The position numbers were made by a program, and so were the translations under genes. The notes below the pieces were generated by a model. The model was not told where the DNA came from and made no database searches. It saw nothing but the letters and a program-made list of their open reading frames with translations. From NCBI RefSeq assembly GCF_008370255.1, contig NZ_SEUI01000001.1:184091-248090 (forward strand): 64,000 nt of DNA, given 5' to 3'. Below are positions 44,525 to 54,416 of the stretch, piece after piece (positions within the stretch are counted from its first letter, which is position 1; each line of letters starts with the position of its first letter). Source of the DNA: Pseudoalteromonas sp. FUC4 (lineage in GTDB: Bacteria; Pseudomonadota; Gammaproteobacteria; Enterobacterales; Alteromonadaceae).

Positions 44525-45624
44525 GCATTTTCCTCCAACTGTGATTTGTTAACTAATGCATGTGCTTTAAATAAGTTTGCATAAAGTGCTACTTCATCAA
44601 AAACGGTGATTTCTTCGATGATTTTTTTGTTTTTAATACGCAAATGCGATGCGCCTAAAATGAAGTAAGGCTGCTGTTTAAGCTCACTTAGCTCGCTATT
44701 TTGCGGATTAAAGTGGCCGGCTAGCGACCAGCGTATCGCTACATCTGTCGTGGTCCCGTCAAATGGGGTAATAGCTATATGATCAATCGTTAATTTGGCA
44801 TCAGGGCAGTTGGCAAAAAATTGTATAAATACGCCATTTATTTGTGCAAGGCCGGTTGCCATTCTGCCGCTTGGCCATTGTTGTGTGGCCGTTAAGCTAT
44901 AAAACTCGTGTATTTTAGCAAATTGCTTTTGGTTAAATAATGTATCTAGCCAGTTATGCGCAAATGCGGCCAGTTCACCGTCTAAAATTGGAGTGCTTGG
45001 CGTGCGGTGATCAATTGCTTGTACTCGAGTAAACTCTTCATTAAGCCATAGGGTATGCTTTTCTTTACTTGGTACTTTGGCCATGTGTTTGGCTACATTG
45101 ATAATACTTAGGCCAAGTTGCTTAACTAAAAAGCCGTTGTCGCGTACTAGCCATTCTTTTACTATTTTATTTTCAAAACAAACGCAGTCGGCAATGGTGG
45201 TTACTCGGCCTGTTTTATTTGTAGCAGGGCCAAATTCTGAGTTACCGGTATTACTCATTACACTGCTAATTAAGTGTGATGAGTAGTAATGCTCGTTGCC
45301 GTCTTCTGAAAAAATAACATTTTCGCCAATTAGGCTTCTATCAGGGAAGGCTGCAATGGTTTTAAGTGTTCCTTGAATAACATCTTCAATATTTTCGCCG
45401 TAAGCACCAAGTGTAAAAACAGGACATACATCAGCGTAATAGCGATAACATAAACCAATGTTTTTTTGCTCCCAAATGCGGTGCGTAATACGTAAAATGT
45501 AATCAACAATATCAACAAACTCTTCGTCAAACCCTACAAGCGCTTGCTGTTTTTTACTTTGCGGATTTAATACGCTCGATAAAGGCAGCCAGTAAGGTTG
45601 GGTAATTGTGTTTTGTGTGCTCAT
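44521..45624 (-). CDS. Double NTF2/SnoaL-like protein
   Basis: A 367-residue protein with two successive NTF2-like domains, roughly 30-180 (YILRITHRIWEQKNIGLCYR, YADVCPVFTLGAYG, IADCVCFENKIVKEWLVRDN) and 215-350 (HNWLDTLFNQKQFAKIHEFY, DVAIRWSLAGHF, IKNKKIIEEITVFDEVAL). The EW-x-RDN segment is like SnoaL-like polyketide cyclases. It is the third gene of a four-gene operon behind the symporter. The likely role is isomerisation, hydration or dehydration of a pathway intermediate; the reaction is unknown. Confidence 0.8.
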   Translation of the reverse strand: MSTQNTITQPYWLPLSSVLNPQSKKQQALVGFDEEFVDIVDYILRITHRIWEQKNIGLCYRYYADVCPVFTLGAYGENIEDVIQGTLKTIAAFPDRSLIGENVIFSEDGNEHYYSSHLISSVMSNTGNSEFGPATNKTGRVTTIADCVCFENKIVKEWLVRDNGFLVKQLGLSIINVAKHMAKVPSKEKHTLWLNEEFTRVQAIDHRTPSTPILDGELAAFAHNWLDTLFNQKQFAKIHEFYSLTATQQWPSGRMATGLAQINGVFIQFFANCPDAKLTIDHIAITPFDGTTTDVAIRWSLAGHFNPQNSELSELKQQPYFILGASHLRIKNKKIIEEITVFDEVALYANLFKAHALVNKSQLEENA

Positions 45625-45633
45625 AAGTATCTC

Positions 45634-46596
45634 TTAGTTTGCTGCTATTTTATTTTGCATTTGTTCGAATATATCAATACCCATTCCCTCTAATAAGTGA
45701 GGAATATCGATAGCGACCCAGTTTTCTTTTAAAACTCCGTTTTCACAGCGCCAAAAATCCATAACACGCGGGAACAGCTTATTGCCAGAAGGCGGCAATC
45801 CTAACCAGTCTTCACCGGTATGGGTGCCATACATGTGCGGCCAGCCACCGGTGGCTACAAAATTGTCGTGGCTTACTAAACAGAGTGTTTTATTGATCCC
45901 ACGATCAGGGAACCCTTTTAAAAATGGAGCTTGGTGGTGCTCTCTAAAACCACTAATGCCTCGGGTTGTTCCTATACCGGCTGGGCCATACCAAATAAAA
46001 TCTGGGTGCCAATATTTTTCTAAATTAATGCTATACAAGTCTTTACCATCGTAGCGGCCAAGCTCAGTAAGCATATCAATTACGAGCTGTTCGTTGGTTT
46101 TACTTAGTTTGTCGTTTTTAGCTGTATCAGGCACACCATCAAGTGTAGTGGGGGGCATTATTAAACCCGGATAACCTAAGCTTGGACGCAGTGGATTTAC
46201 ACCCACTTGGTTCATTACATCGATTAAATCTAAAAAGGTATAAACGTTAATTACTTTATTGTTTTCTATTTGAGCCATTTCGCTATAGCGGATAAAAATA
46301 CTTTTACCGCTGGCTGGAATACCTAATAACGGTTTTGTAAATGTGCCGGTAAAGTAGCCTGTTGCGCATATCCATTGCTCGCCTTTGTAGTCGCCCTCAA
46401 TAGAAATAAAGGGTTTACGTTCTATATCGGGTAATGAGTTTTTAAGCACACCAAAGTAATTATTAATTACATTTTGTTTAGATGTAATTGGTTCAAAAGG
46501 GTGGCTTACCTGCCATTGAACGGTATCAGCAAGCAATGCTTGGTTTGGTAATTTTGCAGCGCTGAAGTTTTCAAAAAGTTGTTCTAAAATATTCAT
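45634..46596 (-). CDS. Double NTF2/SnoaL-like protein, WYGPAGIG type
   Basis: A 320-residue protein with two SnoaL-like halves. The first contains CATGYFTGTFTKPLLGIPAS and RYSEMAQIENNKVI. The second contains HPDFIWYGPAGIGTTRGISG, FREHHQAPFLKGFPDRG and RVMDFWRCENGVLKENWVAI. The same landmarks occur in the products at 48456 and 49534, so three genes form one subfamily. It lies ten bases after the symporter gene. Histidines in FREHHQAPF and the Asp/Glu in the paired strands could be catalytic. The substrate is unknown. Confidence 0.82.
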   Translation of the reverse strand: MNILEQLFENFSAAKLPNQALLADTVQWQVSHPFEPITSKQNVINNYFGVLKNSLPDIERKPFISIEGDYKGEQWICATGYFTGTFTKPLLGIPASGKSIFIRYSEMAQIENNKVINVYTFLDLIDVMNQVGVNPLRPSLGYPGLIMPPTTLDGVPDTAKNDKLSKTNEQLVIDMLTELGRYDGKDLYSINLEKYWHPDFIWYGPAGIGTTRGISGFREHHQAPFLKGFPDRGINKTLCLVSHDNFVATGGWPHMYGTHTGEDWLGLPPSGNKLFPRVMDFWRCENGVLKENWVAIDIPHLLEGMGIDIFEQMQNKIAAN

Positions 46597-46606
46597 TTAT
46601 TTCACC

Positions 46607-48217
46607 TTATACAAAATGTTCAAATAACATGAGAGACGCGAAGCTCACTACAAAAAAGCCAAGTAACCAGTAGTTTATTGAGTCAAACTTACCCGGAATT
46701 AAGTACCAGCCGTTTTCTTTTTCTGGACGATTTTGTTCTTTAAATGCTCTTAACTGACCTTTAATGGTGTACTCGTTGTATTCCTCTTGAAAACCATCAA
46801 AAGCGATACTCAAAACAATACTAAATACAACACACGTTATGGCACCAATTGCACAGTACCAAGGCCACGCTATGTCGGTGTAGAGGGCACATACTGCAAC
46901 AGTTACAAACGATACTAATGTGCCAATTAAGAGGCCTTTTTCAGTGGTGTGCTTAGAGAAAAATCCTAGAGCAAACATACCTAATTGAGCACCTACAAAA
47001 TATGAGCCTACCTTGGTGAGTATTTCTAAAATTGAGCCTTCGCTGTAAAGGTGATACATAATGGCGGGTACAATGATGATAATTGCCCAGCCAAGGGTAA
47101 ATAAGCGTGTTGCACCTAAGTAATGTGCGTCGTTTTTATCCGGTGCAAAATACTTTTTATAAAAGTCGATAGTACTAATTGTTGAAAGCGAATTAAGCGC
47201 TGAATCAAGGCTCGACATAGAAGCGGCCATAACGGCTGCCGCTATTATTCCCATTAATCCTGGTAGACCATAGTCGGCTGCAAACTGTAAAATAATTAAG
47301 TTATCGTTTTCAAATGTACGGCCGCCGTAGTAGCTGTAAAACAACACGCCCATAAATATAAAAAACAGGTAAATAAAGAATGCAATAAAGCCCATTAATA
47401 GATATGACTTTTTAGCATCACCAATGTTTTTAGCAGCAAGTGTACGTTGCACCATCATTTGGTTAGTACCGTAAACAGTGATGTGATAAAGCGACATAGC
47501 TAGCACGCCAGACCAAACGGTGGTTACTTTAGTGAAGTCGAACGAGAAATTAAGAGGGTCTAACTTACCTTGTGCTTTTAACTCAGTAAGTGTTGAGCTA
47601 AACGAGCCATCCATCGAGGTAATAAGTGCATACATAATAATGCCGGCACCAATAAATAATATTGCTGATTGAATAACATCGGTCCATATTACGGCGGTTA
47701 TACCTCCTAGCATGGTATATATTAGTGCGATTATAGTGACCAAAAATATGGCGGTTATAACGTTTATATCAACAATAAAGGCAAGTACTAGAGAGGTTGC
47801 ATAGAGTACCGCGGCTGAGCCCATTGTTTGTGAAATAAGCCAAATTGTGGAGATTAAAATCCGCGCTTTTTTACCAAAACGACGCTCTTGGTATTCGTAT
47901 ATTGAGGCGACACCTGCATTGTAAAAAAACGGAAAAAACAAACACACAACAGCCACAATAACGAGTGGGTAGTTTAAGTGTATGGCAATAACCGATAAAC
48001 CCTCTTTGTATGACCACGCTGGCGCACCTAAAAATGTAAGCGCACTAACATAGGTTGCCACTACCGATATACCAATAGCCCACCAAGGTGTATTTTTTCG
48101 GCCAATATAAAAGTCATTAGCACTGCTCACCTTTTTACTTATTACAAACCCAAGTATGAGGTTAGCAATAATGTACCCGATGAGAATACTCCAATTCAAT
48201 AATCCAAAATCATTCAT
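46607..48217 (-). CDS. Sodium:solute symporter (SSS family)
   Basis: A 536-residue inner-membrane protein with 13 or 14 helices. SSS features are FYIGRKNTPWWAIGISVVAT near residue 36, SALTFLGAPAW in helix 2, MLGGITAVIWTDVIQ near residue 170 and AAVMAASMSSLDSALNSLST near residue 325, which carries the sodium-site serines. It leads the operon symporter-NTF2-NTF2-NTF2 and is probably the inner-membrane importer for what the TonB receptors deliver. The divergent promoter region has a perfect TTCGAA operator. Confidence 0.92.
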   Translation of the reverse strand: MNDFGLLNWSILIGYIIANLILGFVISKKVSSANDFYIGRKNTPWWAIGISVVATYVSALTFLGAPAWSYKEGLSVIAIHLNYPLVIVAVVCLFFPFFYNAGVASIYEYQERRFGKKARILISTIWLISQTMGSAAVLYATSLVLAFIVDINVITAIFLVTIIALIYTMLGGITAVIWTDVIQSAILFIGAGIIMYALITSMDGSFSSTLTELKAQGKLDPLNFSFDFTKVTTVWSGVLAMSLYHITVYGTNQMMVQRTLAAKNIGDAKKSYLLMGFIAFFIYLFFIFMGVLFYSYYGGRTFENDNLIILQFAADYGLPGLMGIIAAAVMAASMSSLDSALNSLSTISTIDFYKKYFAPDKNDAHYLGATRLFTLGWAIIIIVPAIMYHLYSEGSILEILTKVGSYFVGAQLGMFALGFFSKHTTEKGLLIGTLVSFVTVAVCALYTDIAWPWYCAIGAITCVVFSIVLSIAFDGFQEEYNEYTIKGQLRAFKEQNRPEKENGWYLIPGKFDSINYWLLGFFVVSFASLMLFEHFV

Positions 48218-48294
48218 AATTAATCCTGTTAGATTAGGTATTACGGGCTAATTAGCCTATTTATACTTTTTATTTTGAATCATCATGAATCACT

Positions 48295-48310
48295 TTGACT
48301 TCGAAGTCAA
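48295..48310. promoter_or_regulatory. Candidate operator TTGACTTCGAAGTCAA in the divergent symporter/NTF2 promoter
   Basis: A perfect 16-bp palindrome midway between the symporter start (48217) and the NTF2-like gene start (48456). It could control both directions. It shares the GACTTCGAAGTC core with 37640 and 40575. Confidence 0.72.
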
Positions 48311-48455
48311 TTGTCATTAGTATTATTTTAAATCGATTTATAACTTAGTATTTACAAGCTTTTAATTACTCTTTAAATAGAATACATTTTAGCAATGCGT
48401 ATTTATTTGCGGTTTAAGAGTGTTAATTTGATTGCGCAAACAACAAGGGAACATC

Positions 48456-49469
48456 ATGGCAGAAATAATTAATAATAAGCAGTTGGTTCGTCAGTTTCAT
48501 GCTGCATTAGAAAAAACACAAGGTAATGATTTAAATGCTGTATTTAAAGAATACTTGGCAGATAATTACAGCTTTAAAGGTGTGCATCCGTTTAATGAAT
48601 TAAATAATGCCTATGATGTAATTGAGCATGTTTGGCAGCCTTTATTTTATTCTTTTAAAGCACTTCAGCGCCGTGAAGATATTTTTATTGCAGGGCAAAG
48701 CGAAGCTGATGGCGGCGAGTGGGTAATGAGTATGGGCCACTTTATGGGCCTTTTTGATCGTGACTGGTTAGGTATTGCGCCTTCTCATAAATTGGCGACA
48801 ATTCGCTACGCTGAATTTAACTGTGTTAAAGACGGTAAAATTATTCAAACTGGTTTTTTTGTCGATATTATTGGGGTGATGCTACAAGTAGGTTTAAACC
48901 CATTACCGCTCTCTACCGGGCAATATTTTACTTATCCAGGGCCACGTACCCACGATGGAGTTCGTTTAGGTGAAGGGAGCGATGAGCAAAGTACGCGCAC
49001 AATGAGCTTGGTTAATCAGATGATTGATAACCTAACCGCGCTTAATCAAAGCGGTATAAATACCTGCCCACCTGAAGTGCTTGCAAAAACATGGGATGAA
49101 AACATGGTTTGGTATGGCCCTGCGGGTATTGGTGCTACATATACAATTGAGCGTTATCAGCAACAACATATGTATCCGTTTAGAGAAGGGTTAACGGGTA
49201 AAGTATTTAATGGCCATATTTGCCGGTTTGCTGAGGATGAATATGCATGCTTTTTTGGTTGGCCAAACTTAACAAATACCGCCATTGGTGGCTTTTTAGG
49301 CTTACCTGGAGCTAATACTCCTGCTGATATGCGCGTGGTTGATGTATATCATCGTGAAGGTGATAAGCTAGTTGAAAACTGGGTAATTATTGACTTACCG
49401 TATTGGTTAAAACAACAAGGCTTAGATATTTTAAAACGCACACAAAGTATTGCTAATCCGAGTACTTAA
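48456..49469 (+). CDS. Double NTF2/SnoaL-like protein, WYGPAGIG type
   Basis: I choose the ATG at 48456 (with AAGGGA upstream), giving 337 residues; an upstream start at 48432 has no ribosome site. The first half has MSMGHFMGLFDRDWLGIAPS and RYAEFNCVKDGKII. The second has MVWYGPAGIGATYTIERYQQ, QHMYPFREG and ENWVIIDLPYWL. It is a paralogue of the proteins at 45634 and 49534, about equally distant by eye. It stands alone, divergent from the symporter across a TTCGAA operator, and ends in a terminator. Confidence 0.82.
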   Translation: MAEIINNKQLVRQFHAALEKTQGNDLNAVFKEYLADNYSFKGVHPFNELNNAYDVIEHVWQPLFYSFKALQRREDIFIAGQSEADGGEWVMSMGHFMGLFDRDWLGIAPSHKLATIRYAEFNCVKDGKIIQTGFFVDIIGVMLQVGLNPLPLSTGQYFTYPGPRTHDGVRLGEGSDEQSTRTMSLVNQMIDNLTALNQSGINTCPPEVLAKTWDENMVWYGPAGIGATYTIERYQQQHMYPFREGLTGKVFNGHICRFAEDEYACFFGWPNLTNTAIGGFLGLPGANTPADMRVVDVYHREGDKLVENWVIIDLPYWLKQQGLDILKRTQSIANPST

Positions 49470-49484
49470 TTTTTTCAAGTGATA

Positions 49485-49509
49485 AAAAGCTCTGTTTTAC
49501 AGAGCTTTT
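49485..49509. terminator. Terminator between convergent NTF2-like genes
   Basis: Stem AAAAGCTCTGT/ACAGAGCTTTT with a TTT loop and a T-rich tail. It probably works in both directions. Confidence 0.85.
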
Positions 49510-49533
49510 CTTATATAACCGTTATAAAAGAGA

Positions 49534-50556
49534 CTATGGAGCAAAGTTTAAATAGCGCGCTTTAGTTAGTTCTTTCATACGAGCCAATACATCAACTCCA
49601 ATTTGATTGTACACATCAAGCATATCTATCAGCACCCAGTTTTCGCGAATTAAGTTATTCTCAGCTCGCCAAAAGTCGAGACTACGCATGGTTATTTGCT
49701 GATTTGCGGGCGCAATACCTAGCCAACCATCGTTACTAATAGTCATGCTCATACCAGGCCATGCAGTAAACCCTACGTAGTTTTCATCAGCAAATAAATA
49801 GCCTTTACTTGCATCGCCAACCCGGTTGGGTAGGGCATTTAAAAAGGGGATTTGATGCCAGTTTCTAAAGCCCTTTACACCGCGTGCAGTGCCTATTGTG
49901 CTTGGCCCATACCAGCTACAATGAGGATGCCAAAAGTGCTCCAGTTTCATGGCTTTAATGCCACCTTCTGCATAAAATCCAAGATGCTCACACATATCGC
50001 CCACAAGCTTTAAACTTTGCGCAGCTTGTTCGTTATTATAAGGACGGGTGATTAACCCATCTTGTGTGGCAGGCCCTGGTACATGCCACTCTTTGCCTAA
50101 GCTCGGAGACAGTGGCCAGACGTTTGCTTGCATCATTACTTCGGGAATATCCCAAATAGCTTGTACTTCAACCACTTTATTATTTTTAATCCGGTAAAAC
50201 TCATGAAAACGCATACTCACTTGATGCCCTGTGGGTGGAATGCCTAGCCATGGTTTTTCGAATGAGCCGGTATAGTATCCACAGCAGCCAACCCAACCCG
50301 AGTCGTTTATAGAGCTACCTGCTATTACAATGGTATCGCGACGTTCAAGGCCAACAAATGCTTTGCTAAGGGGTAAATAGGCTTGCTCAATAAGTGCATT
50401 AGGATTTGCGAGTGTTTCAAACGGGTAGCAAAGTTGTATTAATGCATCATCAGTAAATAAGTTAGTGACTTCTTTTTTGAGCAAATTAATATCAAAGTTA
50501 TAGAGTGCATTTCTAAAGTTTTTAATTAACTCTTTATTTTTGTTATGGATACTCAT
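49534..50556 (-). CDS. Double NTF2/SnoaL-like protein, last gene of the dehydrogenase operon
   Basis: A 340-residue paralogue of the proteins at 45634 and 48456. It has CCGYYTGSFEKPWLGIPPTG, RFHEFYRIKNNKVVEVQAIW, HPHCSWYGPSTIGTARGVKG and FRNWHQIPFLNALPNRVG. Its ATG overlaps the aldolase stop (ATGA), so it is coupled to the hisD-lacI-hydrolase-aldolase operon. Co-transcription with an aldolase and a dehydrogenase argues for a direct catabolic step, not a signalling role. Confidence 0.82.
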   Translation of the reverse strand: MSIHNKNKELIKNFRNALYNFDINLLKKEVTNLFTDDALIQLCYPFETLANPNALIEQAYLPLSKAFVGLERRDTIVIAGSSINDSGWVGCCGYYTGSFEKPWLGIPPTGHQVSMRFHEFYRIKNNKVVEVQAIWDIPEVMMQANVWPLSPSLGKEWHVPGPATQDGLITRPYNNEQAAQSLKLVGDMCEHLGFYAEGGIKAMKLEHFWHPHCSWYGPSTIGTARGVKGFRNWHQIPFLNALPNRVGDASKGYLFADENYVGFTAWPGMSMTISNDGWLGIAPANQQITMRSLDFWRAENNLIRENWVLIDMLDVYNQIGVDVLARMKELTKARYLNFAP

Positions 50557-51323
50557 ATTTTTGATTCACTTGTAGCTGATTCAAAGTCTGCACGTAATTG
50601 CTTAGCACCACTTAGTAAAAAGCTATGATCAGAGCTTAATAAATAAAAGCTTACGCCTAACGATTGCCAATGACTTAGCTCACTTAAATTACCAACAAAC
50701 ATGCCACAGCATTTATTATATTTTGCCGCTGCGTTAGCTATTTTAGTAACTGCATCAATAACAATAGGAGCGCTCGGGTTGGTTTCACCGAGGGAAATAG
50801 TTAAGTCCATTCGGCCTATAAAAATACAGTCAATTTCGTCTATTTGGCACAATTCATCGATGTTCTCAAGCGCATCGGCATCCTCTATTTGAGCAATAAT
50901 GCAGGTAGATGATTTGTTGGCTGCTAAGTTATCGGTTAATGCATGTGTGGTATAGCCTGCAAAGCGGCTTGAACCTGCGTAACCTCTACCGTTGTTGCCA
51001 TAAAAGCAGTTTTTAATAATCGCTTTTGCTTGCTCTGGCGTTTTAATGTGAGGTAGCACTAAACCATCGGCACCGATATCTAAATTGCTAAGTATAGTGG
51101 CGTGATCGGTATTACTTACGCGAATAAGGGTCGGCATATTTTTAGTACGCGCTGCCATAATGCAACTATCTAAATGGCCGCGATCAAACGGAGCATGCTC
51201 TGCATCTAAACACAAAACATCGAGATTAGTGTGAGAAAGTACTTCGGTATTATGATAATGAGTACTTTTTATAAATGTGCCTAATAGCAATTGTTGAGCA
51301 TTTAACTTTTGTTTTAAATTCAT
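50553..51323 (-). CDS. HpcH/HpaI-family aldolase
   Basis: A 256-residue class II (metal-dependent) aldolase of the phosphoenolpyruvate/pyruvate superfamily. Landmarks are LDAEHAPFDRGHLDSCI near residue 39 (catalytic histidine), LIRVSN near residue 66 (arginine), GADGLVLPHIKTPEQA near residue 84, IAQIEDADALENIDEL near residue 144 (metal glutamate) and IFIGRMDLTISLG near residue 168 (metal aspartate). The family performs retro-aldol cleavage of 2-keto-4-hydroxy acids, releasing pyruvate and an aldehyde. It overlaps its neighbours on both sides by four bases. It is probably the carbon-carbon cleavage step of this pathway. Confidence 0.9.
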   Translation of the reverse strand: MNLKQKLNAQQLLLGTFIKSTHYHNTEVLSHTNLDVLCLDAEHAPFDRGHLDSCIMAARTKNMPTLIRVSNTDHATILSNLDIGADGLVLPHIKTPEQAKAIIKNCFYGNNGRGYAGSSRFAGYTTHALTDNLAANKSSTCIIAQIEDADALENIDELCQIDEIDCIFIGRMDLTISLGETNPSAPIVIDAVTKIANAAAKYNKCCGMFVGNLSELSHWQSLGVSFYLLSSDHSFLLSGAKQLRADFESATSESKI

Positions 51324-52021
51324 TTAATAGACTCCAACCAATCTAAGAGTAGTGCGTTTAGGGTGTTACTTCTTTCAAGCGGGACGAAATGCCCACAATT
51401 GCCTAATAAAATAAGATCACTATTAGGGCAAGCGTTATGCATTGTTTTTTGAATAGTACTTGGACATAAAACGTCACGTTCACCACCAACAAATAGTAAT
51501 TTTTTATTGGTTTGCTTAATAACGTTTAGGGTGTCTTCGCGTGTTGCAAGGGCATTTAATTGTGCACTAAAAGCGTTAAAACCAAGCTCATTTGCCATTT
51601 TTAATGCAAGTTCACTGTGCTTTATATTTGGCTGGTGGAAATAATGCGGTAAAAAGTCGTGCTTAAGTACGCTTTCTACGCCTGTAGCGTGTGCTTGCTC
51701 AATTTGTTTTTGCCTAATAGCCGGGCGTTCGAGTTTGTCGGCTAGGCTATTACTTGATATTAAACACAGCGACTGTATAAGCTCAGGGTTTGATTTTAAA
51801 AGTGCAAGGGCAACAATGCCACCCATTGAAAAACCTATAAAAGGGGCAGGCTTGAGGGCTATAGTTTCAGTAAGCTCAGCCATTTGTGCAATGCTTGTTT
51901 GTTCAGTAAAGGGAATAACATGAGGGGTATAACCCGCATTTTGAAGGGCAATTATTTGCGCTTCAAACATACGGTGGTTACACATAGTACCAGGTAAAAT
52001 ATAAACAGGATTTTTGGCCAC
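51320..52021 (-). CDS. Alpha/beta-fold hydrolase
   Basis: A 233-residue soluble hydrolase. It has an oxyanion-strand start VYILPGTMCNHRMFEAQ, the nucleophile elbow GFSMGG near residue 63, the acid in GGERDVLCPS near residue 178 and the histidine in GNCGHFVPLE near residue 207. A complete Ser-Asp-His triad is present. The family cleaves esters, lactones or carbon-carbon bonds. In this operon it may open a lactone or ester on the way to the aldolase substrate. The substrate is unknown. Confidence 0.87.
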   Translation of the reverse strand: MAKNPVYILPGTMCNHRMFEAQIIALQNAGYTPHVIPFTEQTSIAQMAELTETIALKPAPFIGFSMGGIVALALLKSNPELIQSLCLISSNSLADKLERPAIRQKQIEQAHATGVESVLKHDFLPHYFHQPNIKHSELALKMANELGFNAFSAQLNALATREDTLNVIKQTNKKLLFVGGERDVLCPSTIQKTMHNACPNSDLILLGNCGHFVPLERSNTLNALLLDWLESIK

Positions 52022-52035
52022 AAAAACTCCTTAAT

Positions 52036-53043
52036 TTAGCGTGTTTTAATAGAGTTCCCAGTAATTAATGAACCGGTAAAAACTCGTGCTTCAGCAGCGG
52101 CTTGAGGGTTTTCAATACGTTCCATAAGTATGTCTACAGCAGCTTTAGTTAGCTGTTTCATAGGTTGTTGTATTGTGGTTATTTGATAGTTGTACCAAGA
52201 CGCAGCACTAATACCATCAAACCCTACCACCGACACATCGTCGGGTACGCTTAAGTTTAAGTTTTGTTTGATTTCATCAATTACGCCAATGGCCATTACA
52301 TCGTTACTGCAAATAATAGCATCGGGTAGGGTGTTTGTTTTTAACCAATCTTCTAATGCACTTCGTGCTGATTTATAGCCATAATCACCATAAATAACAG
52401 GCGTATTTTGGATACCTAAAGTGTGTAAATAATTTTGAGCTATTTCACGGCGCTCGTTGGCTACATCGGAGTCATCTGGGCCGGCAATAATTAAATACGA
52501 CTTATGGTTAGATTGGTGTAATAAATCAATTAGCTGTTTAATGCCTTTATCGTGATTACAGCAAACTGTGTTTGCATTCGATTCAGGCACATTACGGTTA
52601 TAAAGCACAATAGGTGTGCTGTGTTTAGCAAATAAATCTAGGCTTTTACTATCAAAGTGAGCCGCTAGAGCAATTACGCCATCAACCTGAAAGGTCCAAA
52701 TGTTTTCGAGTAATTCATCTAATTCGTCTGCGTCATCAAGAGTAAAGAGCAGCACTCGTTTATTGTTAAGTGCTAGCTCTTTGTTAAGCTCAGAGAGTAC
52801 CTCAGGGTAGTTCAAGTTTGCTCGCGATGATAAAATAACCGCAACCATACCAGACTGTTTAGTGATCAACATACGAGCAATGGCATTAGGGCGATAGCCC
52901 ATTTCATTGGCTGTTGCGACTACCTTTTCGCGGGTTTTTTTAGACACGCTAAATCCGGGTCTAAATACACGCGATACCGCCGATTGTGATACACCCGCTT
53001 CGCGGGCTACATCATATGAGGTGACTCGTTTTTGCTTTGACAA
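52036..53043 (-). CDS. LacI-family transcriptional regulator of the catabolic cluster
   Basis: A 335-residue repressor. The N-terminal helix-turn-helix reads TSYDVAREAGVSQSAVSRVF, and the hinge helix is YRPNAIARML. A periplasmic-binding-protein-like sensor domain covers residues 60-335 (SVVGFDGISAASWYNYQITT). It is the second gene of the hisD operon, so it would control its own synthesis. LacI proteins bind palindromes with a central CpG, and the TTCGAA palindromes at 37632, 37841, 40575, 48295 and 54417 fit. The inducer is probably a pathway intermediate. The pairing of protein and site is inferred. Confidence 0.92.
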   Translation of the reverse strand: MSKQKRVTSYDVAREAGVSQSAVSRVFRPGFSVSKKTREKVVATANEMGYRPNAIARMLITKQSGMVAVILSSRANLNYPEVLSELNKELALNNKRVLLFTLDDADELDELLENIWTFQVDGVIALAAHFDSKSLDLFAKHSTPIVLYNRNVPESNANTVCCNHDKGIKQLIDLLHQSNHKSYLIIAGPDDSDVANERREIAQNYLHTLGIQNTPVIYGDYGYKSARSALEDWLKTNTLPDAIICSNDVMAIGVIDEIKQNLNLSVPDDVSVVGFDGISAASWYNYQITTIQQPMKQLTKAAVDILMERIENPQAAAEARVFTGSLITGNSIKTR

Positions 53044-53047
53044 TGAT

Positions 53048-54322
53048 TTATTTCCTATATCGTCTTACTCGTATGTCTGCTTGTTCTTTGTGGCCAGCGA
53101 ACCCTTCTGCAGCACATAAACGTGAACAATACTCACCAACAACAACCGAGGCTTCTTCTGTTACTCGTTGGAAAGTACATGTTTTTATGAATTTTCCTAC
53201 CCATAGCCCACCAGTATAACGCGCTGCTTTACCTGTGGGTAGTGTATGGTTTGTACCAATACATTTATCGCCATAAGAAACGTTAGTTTGCGGACCTAAA
53301 AACAAGGCTCCAAAGTTTTGCATGTTTTCTTTGAAGTAGTCGGTATTGCGAGTCATAATTTGTACATGTTCAAATGCAAGATCGTTAGCAACTTCGATCA
53401 TCTCCTCATAGGTATCACATACAATAACTTCACCATGATCCTTCCATGCCACACTTGCAATATCAGCAGTAGGTAATATGGTAAGTTGTCTCTCTACTTC
53501 AGCCATTGTATCAATAGCTAATTGCTCAGAGTTAGTCAGTAAAATAGCGGGAGACGTAGGACCGTGCTCTGCTTGGCCTAATAGGTCGGCTGCACATAGT
53601 TCGCCATCTACACTGTCATCAGCAATAACGAGTGTTTCGGTAGGGCCTGCAAATAAATCGATACCAACTCGGCCAAATAACTGTCGTTTAGCCTCGGCTA
53701 CAAAGGCGTTACCCGGGCCTACAATCATATCTACTGGAGCAATAGTTTGCGTTCCAATAGCCATTGCAGCAACGGCTTGTACACCACCGAGGCAGTAAAT
53801 TTCATCTGCGCCTGCCATATCCATTGCAACCACAATTTCTGGTGATGGCTTGCCATTAAAAGGTGGAGCCATGGCGATAACACGTTTAACACCGGCTACT
53901 TTAGCCGTTAATACACTCATGTGTGCAGAGGCTAGTAGTGGATATTTCCCACCTGGTACGTAACAACCTACGCTCTCCATTGCTATGTGTTTATGGCCAA
54001 GCGTAACGCCAGGTAGTGTTTCTACTTCAACGTCTTTCATTGAGTCACGTTGAATTTGAGCAAAATTGCGGACTTGGCTTTGCGCCCATTTAATATCTTC
54101 GATTAATTGATCATCAAGTTGTGCATAACACGCATTAATTTCATCACTAGATAGCCTGAAAGACTCCGGAGTCCATTTGTCGAATTTTTCAGAATATTCA
54201 CGAATTGCTGCATCACCTTCAGATTCAACACGCGCTAAAATATTTTCTACAATATCTCTTACTGATTGATTTTGTTTTTGTTTTGAGTCAACTGGCTGAC
54301 CTTTTTTTAAATGCTTTATCAT
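53048..54322 (-). CDS. HisD-family NAD-dependent alcohol dehydrogenase (catabolic, HpsN-like)
   Basis: A 424-residue protein of the histidinol dehydrogenase family. It has [20 protein letters not shown] near residue 116, [20 protein letters not shown] near residue 202, the zinc-site [13 protein letters not shown] near residue 247 and the catalytic FEHVQIM near residue 325, plus NHTLPTG near residue 367. The sequence is closer to catabolic members such as sulfopropanediol 3-dehydrogenase than to biosynthetic HisD, and no his genes are nearby. It likely oxidises an alcohol to an acid in two NAD-dependent steps. It heads the operon hisD-like, lacI, hydrolase, aldolase, NTF2-like. Confidence 0.87.
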   Translation of the reverse strand: MIKHLKKGQPVDSKQKQNQSVRDIVENILARVESEGDAAIREYSEKFDKWTPESFRLSSDEINACYAQLDDQLIEDIKWAQSQVRNFAQIQRDSMKDVEVETLPGVTLGHKHIAMESVGCYVPGGKYPLLASAHMSVLTAKVAGVKRVIAMAPPFNGKPSPEIVVAMDMAGADEIYCLGGVQAVAAMAIGTQTIAPVDMIVGPGNAFVAEAKRQLFGRVGIDLFAGPTETLVIADDSVDGELCAADLLGQAEHGPTSPAILLTNSEQLAIDTMAEVERQLTILPTADIASVAWKDHGEVIVCDTYEEMIEVANDLAFEHVQIMTRNTDYFKENMQNFGALFLGPQTNVSYGDKCIGTNHTLPTGKAARYTGGLWVGKFIKTCTFQRVTEEASVVVGEYCSRLCAAEGFAGHKEQADIRVRRYRK

Positions 54323-54416
54323 TGTTTATATCCTTAGTGACTAGTTGTTTTATACACTGTTGATGAGACGAACTGGTTAAATAATGTCTTGCATCTGTGG
54401 CTACTCTAATTAATAA

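Noticed and set aside
53048-54322. Biosynthetic hisD of a histidine operon
   Set aside because: No other his genes are adjacent. The gene is coupled to a LacI regulator, a hydrolase and an aldolase, and it resembles the catabolic branch of the family.
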